NCBI GenBank assembly: GCA_031629035.1
Contig: JAVLUG010000004.1
Coordinates: 21,364-85,363 of the forward strand
Direction of reading: 5' to 3'
DNA: 64,000 bases
Source of the DNA: MVYY01 sp012517575
GTDB taxonomy: Bacteria > Bacteroidota > Bacteroidia > Bacteroidales > Paludibacteraceae
The notes under the pieces are model-generated. The model saw only the letters and a list, made by a program, of their open reading frames with translations. It was not told the origin of the DNA and did not search any database. The position numbers were made by a program, and so were the translations under genes. Positions 56,501 to 64,000 of this stretch are shown here, in pieces. Within the stretch, counting starts at the first letter, position 1, and every line of letters starts with the position of its first letter.

Positions 56501-56716
56501 AGAAGAATTGGGAGAAACTTTTATTTCGAAATTGCCATTAATATCGGTAATTGTTCCGTTATTCGTCCCAACTTCCTTGATTGTTACACCAATTAAGCTC
56601 TCGTTGTTGTTGTCGGTAACCGTTCCTTTTACTGTAATGGATTGTGAAAAAACACAATAAGGGATCATTATTGTCAATAATGTTATCCCCAACTTTTTTA
56701 AGACATTGTTCTTCAT
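53537..56716 (-). CDS. SusC/RagA family TonB-dependent outer-membrane transporter
   Basis: A TonB-dependent receptor of 1059 aa from ATG 56716 (an in-frame ATG lies four codons upstream). Signal peptide to about residue 25 (ends VFSQS). A carboxypeptidase-regulatory-like domain follows (VKGTVTDNNNESLIGVTI), then the SusC signature and plug (LEEVVVVGYGQMKRSDLTGSV; RIRGINSLNASTEPIYVIDG), then a 22-strand barrel ending YPSPRIYTIGLNVSF. It imports large oligosaccharides with its SusD partner, powered by TonB/ExbBD; the ExbB/ExbD genes at 1.7-4.2 kb could serve it, though tonB is not in the window. It is the first gene of the xylan unit. Confidence 0.97.
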   Translation of the reverse strand: MKNNVLKKLGITLLTIMIPYCVFSQSITVKGTVTDNNNESLIGVTIKEVGTNNGTITDINGNFEIKVSPNSSLSFSYIGYKNKTVKVGNQRIINVVMEPDILGLEEVVVVGYGQMKRSDLTGSVVSVGTEAIQKSISTSIDQVLQGRAAGVQVQQTSGMPGASASIRIRGINSLNASTEPIYVIDGVIIEGGASNSTSTNTNPLAAINPADILSVDILKDASATAIYGSRGSNGVILITTRKGKKGEALVGYNGYVGWQQIPTKIDVLNLQEYATHRNNLAELGLISYNNNYVRPDLLGKGTDWQEELFKTALMHNHNLFISGGTDKNTYNLSGGYANQDGIAAGSGFERLNLTGTFDSQVKSYLKAGVTFAFSNTSQQLTVSDQSLVITALKTPPDVPVRNPDGSFAASNEQYMPTNPMAMAMLIDNKNKTYDLRSNTYLELEPVKGLTFRTEYSFDNNLFNTYRFQPTYHLSETQFRDDNEGTYSKQNNLFWSWRNILTYDVSLGLHKINAMYGHEMQRSSWEYLSGSRTGYPTNGATDLALGDATTAANNGYSGANSLLSDFGRIFYSYSDKYMLTSTLRYDRSSKFAPGKRDGWFPSAALAWRVSGEDFMKDNLTIDNLKLRLGWGLVGNQNIPDNYAWLATYTTSTTNWGTGLIAANTPNEYLTWESTSSSNIGVDLSLFKSRIEFIADMYYKKTNNLLLQASLPAYVGTSGQGSSSRPWVNLGSLENKGFEFTLNTINIDRKKFQWRTNVVFTLNRNKVLSINTQTGEDVRSIDDSSWGATGYTIINRTVVGQPIGQFYGYQIIGRFEKATDFYYKDENGNVKPVPVMSGLTIDEQNGLWIGDYIYKDIYKDGIIDQKDRTFIGNPEPKFTYGIGNTFTIGNVDFTLFLTGVYGNDVVNYARRYMGNPRRNISNLFSYAINYAKTDLIDPNGPNDYRNVKIVGGDWNMCRIPLSTATSDYDFAFSDRFIEDGSYLRIQNISLGYTFPRKLISKSGISNLKIYGNIQNAYTFTKYTGYDPEVGISYSGGNQLNGVDNGRYPSPRIYTIGLNVSF

Positions 56717-56728
56717 AAGTATATTCAT

Positions 56729-57265
56729 TTAAAATTAATTTGGTTCAATTAATCGCTTTCTTGAAAAGTTTTATTCAAAAGGCTAATGGAATGATTCCTG
56801 AAAATTAAGGCAAGATAAGTTTTCATAAAAAATTTGTTTTTCATAAGCATGATATTTAAGATTAAAAAATTTATTCATAAAAGTAAGAAAGTTAAAACGT
56901 AATCTTTTGTTTTTTCATTTCATTTATTTTTCTCTACGTTTCATCTTTTGCTGAAATATTCCAAAAAAATGTATTTATGTTTCATTATTTATATTTCAAC
57001 TCATTATAATTGAATTGTAAACAACTTATTTTTGATTCAGCTTACTAATTTTTTGTGCATAAAAGAATTTTTTTCTAATTTTGAGTAAAAGGAAAATAAC
57101 ACTAAATTAATGAAAAGAGAAAATAATATACATTCCAACCAATTGAAATATAAAATATTAGACAAAATAGTCAAAAGAAATTAAAATACTGTTTTTCAAA
57201 CAAAGTCATTGCAATGGTTTTTGCATCTTTGTAAGTTGTTTAACGTAAAGAGTCAATACAAAAAA
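56729..57265. other. Divergent intergenic region between susC and the GH2 gene
   Basis: About 540 AT-rich bases between two divergent genes. On the plus strand a full promoter pattern is present and listed separately. After it comes a 24-codon frame (57110-57184, MKRENNIHSNQLKYKILDKI...) of unclear reality. On the minus strand I find no exact TAnnTTTG box for susC, so its promoter may depend on an activator or alternative sigma factor. Confidence 0.5.
57052..57083 (+). promoter_or_regulatory. Promoter TTTG - 20 bp - TAATTTTG upstream of the GH2 gene
   Basis: TTTG (57052-57055), a 20-base spacer and TAATTTTG (57076-57083) match the Bacteroidota -33/-7 pattern. The start codon of the GH2 gene is 182 bases further on, giving a long leader. 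Confidence 0.6.
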
Positions 57266-59821
57266 ATGAAAAAAATAACTTTTGTTTTATGTTTACTGGT
57301 AGCAATTTTTTCGAATGGGCAGAAAATAAATAATATTGAACTGAATGATGGTTGGCAATTTTCACAAAATGGAAAGAACGAATGGCAAGAAGTACAAGTT
57401 CCCGGGTCCGTACAACAAGATTTGATTCGTTACAATATTTTGCCCGACCCTTATTTTGGTACAAATGAAAACTTGGTACAATGGCCTGAAAACGAAAATT
57501 GGGATTTCAGAAAAACATTCAATTTAACAGAAAAAGAACTTCAATTTGAAGATGCCATTCTGACATTTGAAGGATTGGATACCCATGCCGATGTTTTTCT
57601 GAATGGTTCAAAAATTCTCCATGCTCAAAACATGTTTATTGGATACAAAGTGCCCGTCAAAGAGATTTTGAGAAAAGGGGAAAATCAATTATATATACGG
57701 TTTTACTCTCCGATAACCTTCATGGAACCTGCAAACATAACAAACGGATTTGAATATCCGGCAGGAAATGATCATGGAGAGAAGAAAATGAGTGTGTACT
57801 CGCGAAAAGCACCGTATCAATTTGGTTGGGATTGGGGAATGCGTCTGGTGCAAATGGGAATCTGGAAACCTATTTCGTTGACTTTTTTCAACACTGCTCG
57901 CATAGAAGATTATTATGTTAAGCAACTTAATGTTACTGCCCAAACAGCGCAGATAGAAAATCAGATTGAGGTTTATTCCGTAACCAAAGAACCGTTTAAG
58001 GCTAATATCATTATTCAGTACGGATTGAGTAATAAAGACATGAAGGAAACGAGTAAAGAAATTACCATTAAACACGGTAGAAATTTTTTCAATATTCCTT
58101 TGGAAATTCTCAATCCACAACGCTGGATGCCGGCAGGCTGGGGAAAACAGAATTTGTACAATTTTACAGTAAAAATTCAAAAAGACAATCAAACCATAAC
58201 AGAAAAAACCGAACAGATTGGATTACGCAGAATTCGGCTGGTTTACGAAGCTGATCCATACGGGAAAAATTTTTATTTTGAAGTAAATGGTATTCCTTTT
58301 TTTGCAAAGGGGGCAAATTACATTCCCGGCGAAATTATGGTAACTCGACAAGACAAAGAATATTATGACCGCTTGTTTGAAAATGTTACCGGAGCAAACA
58401 TGAATTTTCTTCGTGTTTGGGGCGGCGGAATTTACGAAAACGATTATTTTTACCAACTTGCCGATGAAAAAGGAATTTTAATTTGGCAGGATTTTATTTT
58501 TGCTTGTACCACTTATCCTTCGGATGAAGCTTTTCTTTCCAATGTAAATGACGAAATTATCTACAACATAAAACGACTCAGAAATCATGCATCACTTGCT
58601 CTTTGGTGCGGGAACAACGAAATTGGCGAAGCATTGGAACATTGGGGATGGGAGAAACAATATTCATCCAACATTATGAAAAATTTTCGAAAAGGTTATA
58701 ACAAAACTTTCCGCAAATTGATTCCGGAATTGGTTCAGCAATATGATGGCACACGCAATTACATTCAAAGTTCTCCGGACTCTGCCAACTGGGTAAATAC
58801 TGAAAGTTTAAGATTTGGAGATGCTCACTATTGGGGTTTGTGGCACGGACGTGAACCTTTTGAAATACTGAACGAACGCATTCCCCGATTCATGAGTGAA
58901 TTTGGATTCCAATCTTTCCCCGAAATGAAAACCATAAGAACTTTTGCTTCTGAAAAGGATTTGGATATTAATTCTGACGTAATGAAAATTCATCAGAAAA
59001 GTGGCATTGGAAATGAAGTAATAAAAAGATACATGCAGATGTATTATCACACACCAAAAAACTTTGAAGATTTTGTTTATGTGGGGCTGGTGATGCAGGG
59101 AAACGGAATGAGAGAAGGAATAGAAGCACATCGTAGGAATCAGCCTTATTGCATGGGAACATTGTATTGGCAACTTAACGACGACTGGCCAGTGGTTTCG
59201 TGGTCAAGCATTGATTATTATAACAACTGGAAGGCATTGCATTACAAAGCTCGGGATGTTTTTTCACCAATTGCGCTTGGTTCCGAATTAAATAACAGTC
59301 AACTGAGCTTTTTTGTTCTCTCAGACAAACTCGAAGATGTGGACAACCTGCAACTACACGTGCAAGTGATTGACTTTGAAGGAAAAATACTTAAAAATTT
59401 TAAACAAGCAGTTTCGGCAATAGCCAACAAGTCCTTTAAAGTATTAACCTATAAAACAGCTGATCTGTTAACCGAGGAACAAAAACACCATTGTGTAATT
59501 CGTGCATGGTTGAATGATAAGAAGGGAAACTTTATATCTGGGAAAAATATTTATTTCTTTTGGCCAATAAACCTGCAACTTCCTGAAACAACCATTAAAA
59601 AGACCGTTACCTATTCGGATGGAAAGTACATCATAATCCTGTCGAGCAAATATCTGGCTAAGGATGTTTTTGTAGAAATTCCTATTCAAGGAGCCAAATT
59701 TTCTGATAATTTCTTTGACCTGATGCCGGGAGAAAAAAAGACTGTTGTCATTACTTCTCCCCAACTTAAAGCTTCGGAGAAGACTCCTATTTCAATAAGA
59801 CATTTGAGAGAAACATACTGA
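57266..59821 (+). CDS. GH2 beta-mannosidase
   Basis: Exported exo-enzyme that removes terminal beta-mannose. From ATG 57266 it is 851 aa with a signal peptide (KKITFVLCLLVAIFSNGQ); an upstream in-frame ATG (57209) adds 19 residues that would bury it. The N-terminal jelly-roll contains WQEVQVPGSVQQDLI and GLDTHADVFLNGSKIL. The TIM-barrel has FLRVWGGGIYENDYFYQLAD, acid/base Glu452 in LWCGNNEIGEALEHWGW and nucleophile Glu545 in FMSEFGFQSFP. QGNGMREGIEAHRRNQPYC and GTLYWQLNDDWPVVSWSSID are typical of the mannosidase branch. It is divergent from the xylan unit and converges with the GH29 gene. Confidence 0.94.
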   Translation: MKKITFVLCLLVAIFSNGQKINNIELNDGWQFSQNGKNEWQEVQVPGSVQQDLIRYNILPDPYFGTNENLVQWPENENWDFRKTFNLTEKELQFEDAILTFEGLDTHADVFLNGSKILHAQNMFIGYKVPVKEILRKGENQLYIRFYSPITFMEPANITNGFEYPAGNDHGEKKMSVYSRKAPYQFGWDWGMRLVQMGIWKPISLTFFNTARIEDYYVKQLNVTAQTAQIENQIEVYSVTKEPFKANIIIQYGLSNKDMKETSKEITIKHGRNFFNIPLEILNPQRWMPAGWGKQNLYNFTVKIQKDNQTITEKTEQIGLRRIRLVYEADPYGKNFYFEVNGIPFFAKGANYIPGEIMVTRQDKEYYDRLFENVTGANMNFLRVWGGGIYENDYFYQLADEKGILIWQDFIFACTTYPSDEAFLSNVNDEIIYNIKRLRNHASLALWCGNNEIGEALEHWGWEKQYSSNIMKNFRKGYNKTFRKLIPELVQQYDGTRNYIQSSPDSANWVNTESLRFGDAHYWGLWHGREPFEILNERIPRFMSEFGFQSFPEMKTIRTFASEKDLDINSDVMKIHQKSGIGNEVIKRYMQMYYHTPKNFEDFVYVGLVMQGNGMREGIEAHRRNQPYCMGTLYWQLNDDWPVVSWSSIDYYNNWKALHYKARDVFSPIALGSELNNSQLSFFVLSDKLEDVDNLQLHVQVIDFEGKILKNFKQAVSAIANKSFKVLTYKTADLLTEEQKHHCVIRAWLNDKKGNFISGKNIYFFWPINLQLPETTIKKTVTYSDGKYIIILSSKYLAKDVFVEIPIQGAKFSDNFFDLMPGEKKTVVITSPQLKASEKTPISIRHLRETY

Positions 59822-59841
59822 AATTTTGTTTTTTTTCTTAT

Positions 59842-59880
59842 AAAATCCTCTGCAAAATTTCAAAACTTGCAGAGGATTTT
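59842..59880. terminator. Bidirectional terminator between the GH2 and GH29 genes
   Basis: AAAATCCTCTGCAA (59842-59855) pairs perfectly with TTGCAGAGGATTTT (59867-59880) across an 11-base loop, with T runs on both strands after the stem. It lies between two converging genes. Confidence 0.88.
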
Positions 59881-59899
59881 TTTGCCGGAGAATATTTTA

Positions 59900-61207
59900 T
59901 TATTTGAGTTCCAATTCTATCACATAATCTGTTTCATCAGGAACTTTTTCAAACGACAGGACAACACCATCAGAAACCGTATTGAACTTTACCGGTTTTT
60001 TATCGATAAATACCTTAGCCGATTTTATTTTTCTATCTTTCAACGGAAGAAACAAAGCTTCATCTTGAAGTTGGAGAATATGCACATATAAAATATTCCC
60101 CTTTTGCGTAGTTACGCCCCATTGACGCGGACTGATAAGGCCTCCGCGAGTTCCGTAAATGGTTTCTCCATATTGTTTCAACCAGTTCCCTATGGCATAG
60201 TAACGTTCTATAGCCATATCGGGAAATTCGCCATTGGGTCGAGGCCCGACATTCAACAGTAAATTTGCATTGTAGCCTGCTGTTCTCACCAAATAATGAA
60301 TCAATTCCTTTTCAGATTTGTAATGCTGATCGGTAATATTATAGCCCCACGAATTGTTCATGGTTTCGCAAGTTTCGAGAGGAAGAGCAGCAATAGTTTG
60401 ATTTTTTGAAAAACCGGCTGTATTTTGTCCCGGCAAATCTTTTTCAAAAGTTTGAACATCTTCTCCTTCTATTGGCGTTTGATGATGATTGTTTATGACA
60501 AGACAACCCGGTTGCAATCGGTGAATAAGAACATAAATTTCATTAAAATGCCAATCAAAATCCGGCGTTTGATCTTGATCCCATTTTCCGTCAAACCAAA
60601 TGGCACCAATTCTGCCATAATTGGTGAGCAGCTCCGTCAATTGATTCAACATGAATTGATGGTAACTCGACCAATTTCCGTGTTCCAGCCGACCAACGCC
60701 ATGTCCCGTATTTCCCAGCGGATAATAATCGGTACGCGACCAATCGAGCAACGAATAGTAAAAATGCAGTTTAATTCCCTGCTTATGACATTCATCTGCC
60801 AGTTCTTTAATTACATCCCGTTTAAAGGGAGTGGCATCAACAATATTGAAGGTTGATTGTTTGGTTCCAAACATGGAAAAGCCGTCATGATGACGCGTGG
60901 TAATACAAATATATTTAGCTCCGGCAGCTTTCACATCAGCTACCCATTTAGCAGCATCAAATTTTGATGGATAAAAACCTTCTGCTAACTTGGCATATTC
61001 TTTATAATTTATATTTTTCAGATTCATAACCCATTCACCATCAGCCATCATGCTATAGATGCCCCAATGAATGAATACCCCAAATTTCATGTCCTGAAAT
61101 TCCTTGCGATTTTGTAGATTCTCTTTTGTAGGCACGTATCCCGGTTGTGCAAATCCTTTAATTCCAATCAACAAAATGAATAAAAGGGAAAAATTTAATT
61201 TTTTCAT
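59900..61207 (-). CDS. GH29 alpha-L-fucosidase
   Basis: A 435-aa exported fucosidase (signal peptide to about residue 20, ending GFAQP). Family features: FGVFIHWGIYSMMADGEW, ITTRHHDGFSMFGTKQS, LHFYYSLLDWSRTDYYP, and the nucleophile Asp206 in GAIWFDGKWDQ. A short C-terminal beta domain follows (ILYVHILQLQDEALFLPLKD). It converges with the GH2 gene and is upstream of nothing obvious; about 800 bases of mostly repeat DNA separate it from the next gene. The substrate could be fucosylated xyloglucan or another fucose-bearing glycan. Confidence 0.95.
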   Translation of the reverse strand: MKKLNFSLLFILLIGIKGFAQPGYVPTKENLQNRKEFQDMKFGVFIHWGIYSMMADGEWVMNLKNINYKEYAKLAEGFYPSKFDAAKWVADVKAAGAKYICITTRHHDGFSMFGTKQSTFNIVDATPFKRDVIKELADECHKQGIKLHFYYSLLDWSRTDYYPLGNTGHGVGRLEHGNWSSYHQFMLNQLTELLTNYGRIGAIWFDGKWDQDQTPDFDWHFNEIYVLIHRLQPGCLVINNHHQTPIEGEDVQTFEKDLPGQNTAGFSKNQTIAALPLETCETMNNSWGYNITDQHYKSEKELIHYLVRTAGYNANLLLNVGPRPNGEFPDMAIERYYAIGNWLKQYGETIYGTRGGLISPRQWGVTTQKGNILYVHILQLQDEALFLPLKDRKIKSAKVFIDKKPVKFNTVSDGVVLSFEKVPDETDYVIELELK

Positions 61208-61619
61208 GCGAGACTTTTTAAAAAATTATTTTAGAGTATTTTACACAATTAATTAACTTTCAAATCGAGTTTATTTCAGAAAAACAATTTATTTTGAAAT
61301 AATAATGTTTGCAAATTTCGGTCAATTGATGGTAGAATCCATTTTTTCATCGTGGTTCTATCTACCCATTTTATTAAAACTTATACAAATATGTAAAATG
61401 TTAATATAAATTGCAAATTGAATAAGGAATTTTAATTTTTAAACCTTTTCAGTAATTTCTAATTACTTTAATCCTTACAAATTGAAAATGAATAATCTAT
61501 TATACGATAAAGTACCGACCTAAATATTAATTTTGTAGAGATGTCATATATGGATATTCTCAACTCAAAATGCATATCTCGCATCGAACCTCTTCTTTTT
61601 ATTTTTGGAATTAACTTTA
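61208..61619. other. AT-rich leader region of the GH29 gene, nothing recognised
   Basis: About 410 bases with no ORF, hairpin or exact TAnnTTTG box on the minus strand. It ends at the family B element. Confidence 0.4.
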
Positions 61620-61631
61620 TATTAAAAATTT

Positions 61632-62011
61632 TGATTCTCCGCAAAACTACCTATTATTAGAAATTATCTGATTGAAATACTGAATTTAGGGAAACTGCAG
61701 AACTTCGCTTCAAAAATAGAAAATAAAGAATATTTCACGCAGATAACCGCAGTTAAAAAACGAAGATGAACATAGAAAAAAATACAGCGCAAATCAGCGA
61801 GAAAAGTATATCCAATGTTAGCAAAAAACTTAAATGTTTTAATTAGTTGTGATTCAAACGTTGTTTTCTTTCAACTATATGAATTTTATCATATAGCAAA
61901 TCCTATCTTCAAAGAGTAGTGTATAGTCGTGTTCTTTAAAAAACTATTAAGATATCGGAATTTAGCTCGTGAAGCAGAATATCCAGATATAGGTCATTAT
62001 ACGGATAATCA
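61632..62011 (-). mobile_element. Family B non-autonomous transposable element, copy 2
   Basis: 380 bp, the reverse complement of the element at 13888-14265 with about ten substitutions and one 2-base indel by eye. Ends on the plus strand are TGATTCTC (61632-61639) and GATAATCA (62004-62011). Flanks are TATTAAAAATTT (61620-61631) and TATTAAAAATTA (62012-62023), an 11-of-12 direct repeat taken as the target duplication; it is unrelated in sequence to the duplication at copy 1 apart from being AT-rich. No ORF. Confidence 0.85.
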
Positions 62012-62013
62012 TA

Positions 62014-63873
62014 TTAAAAATTAAACGCCCTGAATGAATGAGGTTTTATTTTTATTTCAAACATTTTTACATTGTTAGTCATTTTTTGGTTATCAAATAA
62101 AGATTTTCGTGATTTACCAGAAATTTTTTCACCCGATACCGCATCGATAATTTCATTCTCATTCTTGTCTAAAAGAATTTTTACAGAAACCTCTTGATCG
62201 AGAAACGAATGTACAACAAATGAATGATTATCATAGACAAACAAACTCACTTTGGCTGGTCCTTCTAATTCTGCATTTATATGACCAGCAACAATCTGAC
62301 GTAAACGATTTAAGACAGATTCAGGCAAATTATACAGATCAACAAAATTATCGGGAATTGTCCAAATATAAAATTTACCTTTTGAATAATCGGCTGAATG
62401 CAAAATAGGCCAACCATTCGTATCGTCGAGTGCAGAAATAATTTCCCAAGAATCATTGGTCAAATAATTTATCTGAGGAATCAACATTTCATTTTTAGAA
62501 AAAGATGTTTCCCATCCTGTTGAAAATGTTTTCACGTTTGCTTTTCGATCGGTAACTCGTAACTCAACAATATCTTCAATTCCTTTTCCTTCCATGGCTT
62601 TGTAAAAACCTGAAGTAACTACCACATTCCCTCCCCGATTCAGTTGGGCTTTAATTTTATTGATAATATCCGGGTCAAAAGAGGCAGTTTCAGTAAGTAA
62701 CACAACTGGTTCATTATTAGGAAATTCAGGAACCATTTCAATCGGAATACCTATCATGCCAAAGTAATTTTGTAAAAAATCTTCTCCTACTGAATGAAAT
62801 GGCTTATAACTCTTCACCCCAACAGGTTTCCCCAATTTCCCTAAAACTTTATCAACTATTTCAAGAGAATATCCAGCAGCCCGAGCCATTTTGGTTGAAA
62901 TAAATACACCTCCATCTTTAAGCGGAATAGGTTTTTTCATTTCCTCAAAATTGAAAATGCCCTGCCATGAAGGGCGTAAATCTTCTTTCAAGGGATAAAG
63001 CATTTGCCGGATATCAAACAATGTTATTTCAGGAGCTTTTGCAAAAAGCGTCAGCCACAATTGTTCAGCATAACGGTCGATATCGCGTAAGCCACCTGTA
63101 TCTACCCAACCTCCTCCGTTTTTACCTGGTTTTATGTTTTCAAAATACCTGAAAATAGCATAGCTTTCGTATTGTTGCAAATGTTGATTGGAAGAAGGGT
63201 CACGTGTTTCAGTACCAGTATAAATTCCATCAAATAAGGGCGGCTCATCTTTCAAATTAAAACCAAGACCTTGAAAATGCTCGTACCAATTGGGATACTT
63301 TATAATAACCTTTACCTTAGGATTTACTGCTTTTGCCGGATTAATAACCAAATTGGCAGCAGCATCTTTCATAAGCCCGAGACGATAATCTGTCCAACTT
63401 TTATTGCCTTTTGCAGCGATACACAAATCACATTTGCAATTGGTAAAAAAGAAATCGTCCAGAATAAATTCGTCAAAGTGACGTGCAGTAAGCTCAGCTA
63501 TTTCTTTTACTTTCTGTCTATGTTCAGGATTGGAATAGCAAAATGTTTCAAAACTATTACTTTCGTTAATGGTGTAAGTAATACCTCCGCATACTTCAAG
63601 ACCTTTTCCTTTGAAAAATCGAATAGCTGTTTCCAAAGTTGCATCATCAACTGTCAAAAGGTCACGATGAGTTTCCAGATAGATTTTATCTACGTGGACT
63701 TGTTTTGAAATAGTATCCCAAGCATTTTTCAACCAATTCGGATCACTCATTTTTTTTACTTCATAAGCTCGACAGTAAATAGCACACTTGAAATTTTTAT
63801 AGTTTTGCGCTGTAACAGATAAATTTATAGAAATACAGGCAAGTAAGAGAAAAATAAGTTTTAACTTTTTCAT
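62014..63873 (-). CDS. Secreted protein of unknown function, glycosidase-like TIM-barrel plus GATase-like domain (tentative)
   Basis: A 619-aa protein with a signal peptide (residues 1-22, ending SVTAQ). I cannot assign a family. Residues about 27-320 look like an alpha/beta barrel (VDKIYLETHRD, EVCGGITYTIN, FDEFILDDFFFTNCKCDLC, VKVIIKYPNWYEHF, FDGIYTGTETRD, ITLFDIRQML). The CxCxxC at 146-151 may hold a metal. Residues about 390-440 (VVLLTETASFDPDIINKIKA; GGNVVVTSGFYKAMEG) resemble the GATase-like domain found in GH42-type enzymes. A glycoside hydrolase role is inferred from this and from its GH2/GH29 neighbours. Its stop codon lies inside the target duplication of the family B insertion. Confidence 0.82.
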   Translation of the reverse strand: MKKLKLIFLLLACISINLSVTAQNYKNFKCAIYCRAYEVKKMSDPNWLKNAWDTISKQVHVDKIYLETHRDLLTVDDATLETAIRFFKGKGLEVCGGITYTINESNSFETFCYSNPEHRQKVKEIAELTARHFDEFILDDFFFTNCKCDLCIAAKGNKSWTDYRLGLMKDAAANLVINPAKAVNPKVKVIIKYPNWYEHFQGLGFNLKDEPPLFDGIYTGTETRDPSSNQHLQQYESYAIFRYFENIKPGKNGGGWVDTGGLRDIDRYAEQLWLTLFAKAPEITLFDIRQMLYPLKEDLRPSWQGIFNFEEMKKPIPLKDGGVFISTKMARAAGYSLEIVDKVLGKLGKPVGVKSYKPFHSVGEDFLQNYFGMIGIPIEMVPEFPNNEPVVLLTETASFDPDIINKIKAQLNRGGNVVVTSGFYKAMEGKGIEDIVELRVTDRKANVKTFSTGWETSFSKNEMLIPQINYLTNDSWEIISALDDTNGWPILHSADYSKGKFYIWTIPDNFVDLYNLPESVLNRLRQIVAGHINAELEGPAKVSLFVYDNHSFVVHSFLDQEVSVKILLDKNENEIIDAVSGEKISGKSRKSLFDNQKMTNNVKMFEIKIKPHSFRAFNF

Positions 63874-63912
63874 TTTATTTAGTCATTCCTTAAAAAGTCT
63901 ATTTTTAAGCGG

Positions 63913-63920
63913 CAAGGTTA
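63913..63920 (-). promoter_or_regulatory. Possible -7 box (TAACCTTG) for the 619-aa protein
   Basis: One mismatch to TAnnTTTG, about 40 bases upstream of the start codon. Weak. Confidence 0.25.
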
Positions 63921-64000
63921 TAAAAGTTTTGGCGAAAAAGTAATCTAAAAATGAAACAAAAAAACTCTTCTTTGAGTTTTTCCATCATTTTCTTCAAATT

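Overview
The window is a piece of a Bacteroidota (probably Bacteroidales) chromosome. The support is AT-rich DNA, SusC/SusD pairs, Por-type (T9SS) C-terminal sorting domains, an ExbB-ExbD-ExbD cluster, a DUF4296 lipoprotein beside LspA, and many TAnnTTTG -7 promoter boxes of the Bacteroides type. No 16S rRNA or other species marker is present, so I do not name a genus.

Region 1 (1-16 kb) is mostly housekeeping: the 3' end of guaA, a TatD nuclease, tRNA-Ser, an ExbB/ExbD energy-transduction operon, ileS, a DksA-like protein, lspA with a lipoprotein, tRNA-Gly, ribH, a TPR membrane protein, fmt, ridA, tRNA-Lys and an ogt-type methyltransferase. Around tRNA-Lys, 13.05-14.57 kb is built of two kinds of non-coding mobile repeats. 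Family A (413 bp, inverted ends beginning AACCCAGATT) occurs twice. Its second copy is split by a 378-bp family B element flanked by a 12-bp target duplication. A second family B copy lies at 61.6-62.0 kb, again with an 11-12 bp duplication.

Region 2 (15.4-31.1 kb) is a near mirror-image locus. Two very large T9SS-exported surface proteins (1822 and 1977 aa) are transcribed away from each other. Each is followed on its own strand by a small protein with an N-terminal membrane segment, a low-complexity middle and a shared C-terminal tail (DPG ... G[D/N]GL, hydrophobic stretch, basic end). Between the two pairs lies a 1.75-kb array with 11 copies of a 22-bp perfect palindrome, mostly at a 178-bp period. 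This is the least explained part of the window.

Region 3 (31.1-57 kb) is a large glucuronoxylan utilization locus, all on the minus strand. A first unit encodes SusC, SusD, an IPT/TIG surface glycan-binding lipoprotein and a GH10 xylanase whose catalytic domain is interrupted by carbohydrate-binding modules. It ends in a strong terminator-like hairpin. A tightly packed ten-gene series follows: GH35-like, GH115, GH67, SGNH esterase, GPH-type transporter, GH10 lipoprotein, T9SS-exported GH11, signal-less GH43, GH3 and mannonate dehydratase. Together they could cut glucuronoxylan at the surface, import oligomers, remove acetyl, glucuronic acid and arabinose or xylose side groups, release xylose, and feed uronic acid into the KDG pathway. 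No regulator of the locus lies inside the window.

Region 4 (57-64 kb) holds a GH2 beta-mannosidase, a GH29 alpha-L-fucosidase, the second family B repeat, and a 619-aa secreted protein of unknown function.
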